The notes under the pieces were generated by a model that was given only the letters and a program-made list of their open reading frames with translations, made no database searches and was not told where the DNA came from. Positions 63,739 through 64,000 of a stretch of 64,000 nt of DNA are shown one piece after another (position 1 is the stretch's first letter; each line of letters begins with the position of its first letter). The position numbers and the translations under genes were made by a program. The DNA is taken from contig CAKPZJ010000003.1 in assembly GCA_934204655.1 (NCBI GenBank), positions 93,419 to 157,418 on the forward strand. The letters run 5' to 3'. The DNA comes from an uncultured Prevotella sp. (GTDB taxonomy: Bacteria > Bacteroidota > Bacteroidia > Bacteroidales > Bacteroidaceae).

Positions 63739-64000
63739 GTGTATGCTCGGCATGAGTATTATCTAACGGGTGCAAGTCCCGAGTAAGCCCTAATAGCGGG
63801 AATTACATAGCCAAAGGCAAGGGTGTTCATCGTGAGGTGAAATCTGAAAGAAGCCGGCGGCAAACATCTGACCTAACGAACAGAAACTTCATACAAGGCA
63901 ATTGACCATGGATGAGATTGCACCATTAGTGTCCCGTTAAAATCGGGACCAGTTAAATATTAATCAAATAACCCCGGAAAGAGGGAACAATCGAGTTCTT
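63739..64000 (+). mobile_element. Group IIC intron, 5' part (truncated by window end)
   Basis: Begins GTGTATGCTCGGCATG, close to the GUGYG 5' end of bacterial group II introns. It continues with domain I hallmarks shared with the Oceanobacillus IIC intron: GGGTGCAAGTCCCG, GCAAGGGTGT, GTGAAATCTGAAAGAAGCC, GGCAAAC, GAACTTCATA and ATGGATGAG. The insertion point right after a terminator T-run is the known target of class C introns. The intron-encoded reverse transcriptase, if any, lies beyond the window. Confidence 0.88.

Noticed and set aside
63760..63790. tRNA-like GGGTGCAAGTCCC segment
   Set aside because: It is part of domain I of the group IIC intron; no acceptor stem or anticodon arm surrounds it.

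Overview
The window is a 64 kb chromosomal segment of a Bacteroidales bacterium, most likely a Prevotella-type member of the Prevotellaceae. The evidence is the gene content: a TonB-dependent receptor, a subtilase with a type IX secretion tail, the RprX/RprY pair, a GNAT/nitrilase fusion, a DUF4827 lipoprotein next to glmM, a DUF2723 (GT117) glycosyltransferase and an OxyR with its two redox cysteines. The promoters agree, with many copies of the Bacteroidetes -7 box TAnnTTTG and several with TTTG 19-20 bp upstream. Coding DNA is mostly GC-rich, so long spurious open frames lie antisense to real genes. I saw no rRNA, tRNA or CRISPR.

Layout. 1-14750: a cut-off RluA pseudouridine synthase, then a long leftward block: TonB receptor and MATE exporter; metA, a U32 peptidase-family protein and a zinc-ribbon membrane protein; an M13 metallopeptidase; deoD and an ABC-F ATPase; a patatin phospholipase. 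14751-21730: an intergenic repeat element, then rightward Xaa-Pro aminopeptidase, a C1 peptidase, recJ and recQ. 21747-34518: leftward acyl-ACP thioesterase, OmpA, a secreted nuclease and a GH3 beta-glucosidase, rprX-rprY, a MaoC-like dehydratase and an M48 lipoprotein protease, and a subtilase. 34684-38592: rightward slyD-like isomerase, aroC and a MORN-repeat/GH25 lysozyme fusion. 38805-41077: leftward oxyR and a short PBP2-like transpeptidase, with rubrerythrin divergent from oxyR.

42069-48919 is the most system-like block: a porin-like outer-membrane protein, an imelysin lipoprotein, a di-heme (DHOR-family) lipoprotein and a CcsBA-type cytochrome c assembly protein, joined by intercistronic hairpins and preceded by a strong promoter inside an inverted repeat. 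I read it as a self-contained envelope iron/redox module that carries its own heme-attachment machinery. Next come htpG, a second copy of the repeat element, a GT117 glycosyltransferase-polysaccharide deacetylase-queG chain, and leftward DUF4827-glmM and pyrK-pyrD. The right end holds a decayed IS30 transposase, a small secreted protein, the GNAT/carbon-nitrogen hydrolase fusion and, exactly after its terminator, the 5' part of a group IIC intron cut by the window edge.

Unusual non-coding structure: a MITE-like element in two inverted copies (about 14.8-15.1 kb and 51.2-51.5 kb); a related 21-bp unit that has become coding sequence at the N-terminus of the PBP gene; and a 64-bp-period repeat carrying -7-like boxes at both 4.9 kb and 60.8 kb.
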